Below, piece by piece: positions 63,878-64,000 of a stretch of 64,000 nucleotides of DNA. This DNA is from Vigna angularis (Eukaryota > Streptophyta > Magnoliopsida > Fabales > Fabaceae), in contig NC_068974.1 of the NCBI RefSeq assembly GCF_016808095.1, positions 36,638,090 to 36,702,089 on the forward strand, read 5' to 3'. Position 1 is the first letter of the stretch, and every line of letters starts with the position of its first letter. Position numbers and translations under genes: made by a program. The notes under the pieces were generated by a model, which saw only the letters and a program-made list of their open reading frames with translations, ran no database searches and was not told where the DNA came from.

Positions 63878-64000
63878 CTACAAAATATCAACAGGAAAAT
63901 AAAATAGAATAAATAATCCATACACAAAAGCCAAACGCAACATTGGTATAGTAGATCAAATAAAACACTTCGTACAATATGGTCAGATACATCATATTGT

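Overview
This is nuclear DNA of a dicot plant. The genes have many GT-AG introns, the background is AT-rich with long (TA)n tracts, and plant LTR retrotransposons and TIR elements are abundant. TE end sequences and gene content fit a legume, probably Phaseoleae, but that is inference; the species cannot be read from the sequence.

Left third (1-27,000): one 13-exon GH1 beta-glucosidase gene on the minus strand, with exons 1-3 at 21,709-21,123 and exons 4-13 at 5,445-2,723. Intron 3 is inflated to 15.7 kb by a nest of mobile elements: a Pack-type TIR element (5,956-20,380) carrying a fragment of the plastid gene FLN1; inside it a TRIM (7,041-7,427) and an Athila-like Ty3/gypsy element with gag-protease but no pol (7,467-20,078); and inside the Athila-like element a gag-only Ty1/copia element (10,363-15,140). 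All retroelement boundaries have target-site duplications and the LTR pairs are nearly identical, so the retroelement insertions are young. The joined beta-glucosidase exons still give an open 521-residue frame.

Middle (27,000-43,000): an intergenic TE landscape. A Mutator-like element (30,195-34,032) has ~488-bp TIRs, a perfect 9-bp TSD, a 5'-truncated transposase, a spliced GRF zinc-finger membrane-protein ORF and a CG-rich minisatellite. A small lysine-rich, AT-hook-like protein gene lies at 34,524-34,922. A second Pack-type element (36,209-38,149) carries a SufE1 fragment with an internal tandem duplication next to a fragment resembling FTSHI1. A 2.2-kb solo LTR (40,499-42,680) has TSD TATAT.

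Right third (43,000-64,000): a conserved gene block. It holds an ARIADNE-type RBR E3 ligase (+, 15 exons, 589 aa), a CPK24-like calcium-dependent protein kinase (-, 8 exons, 542 aa), an acidic protein of unknown function (+, 258 aa), and the C-terminal four exons of the gamma-secretase subunit APH1 (-, running off the right edge).

The least expected signal is in the young copia element. Its LTRs (U3) and its 3' untranslated region each carry three pairs of a 12-bp palindrome. Spacing within pairs is 20, 20 and 21 bp in both arrays, although the sequence between them differs. No tRNA, rRNA or CRISPR was seen.
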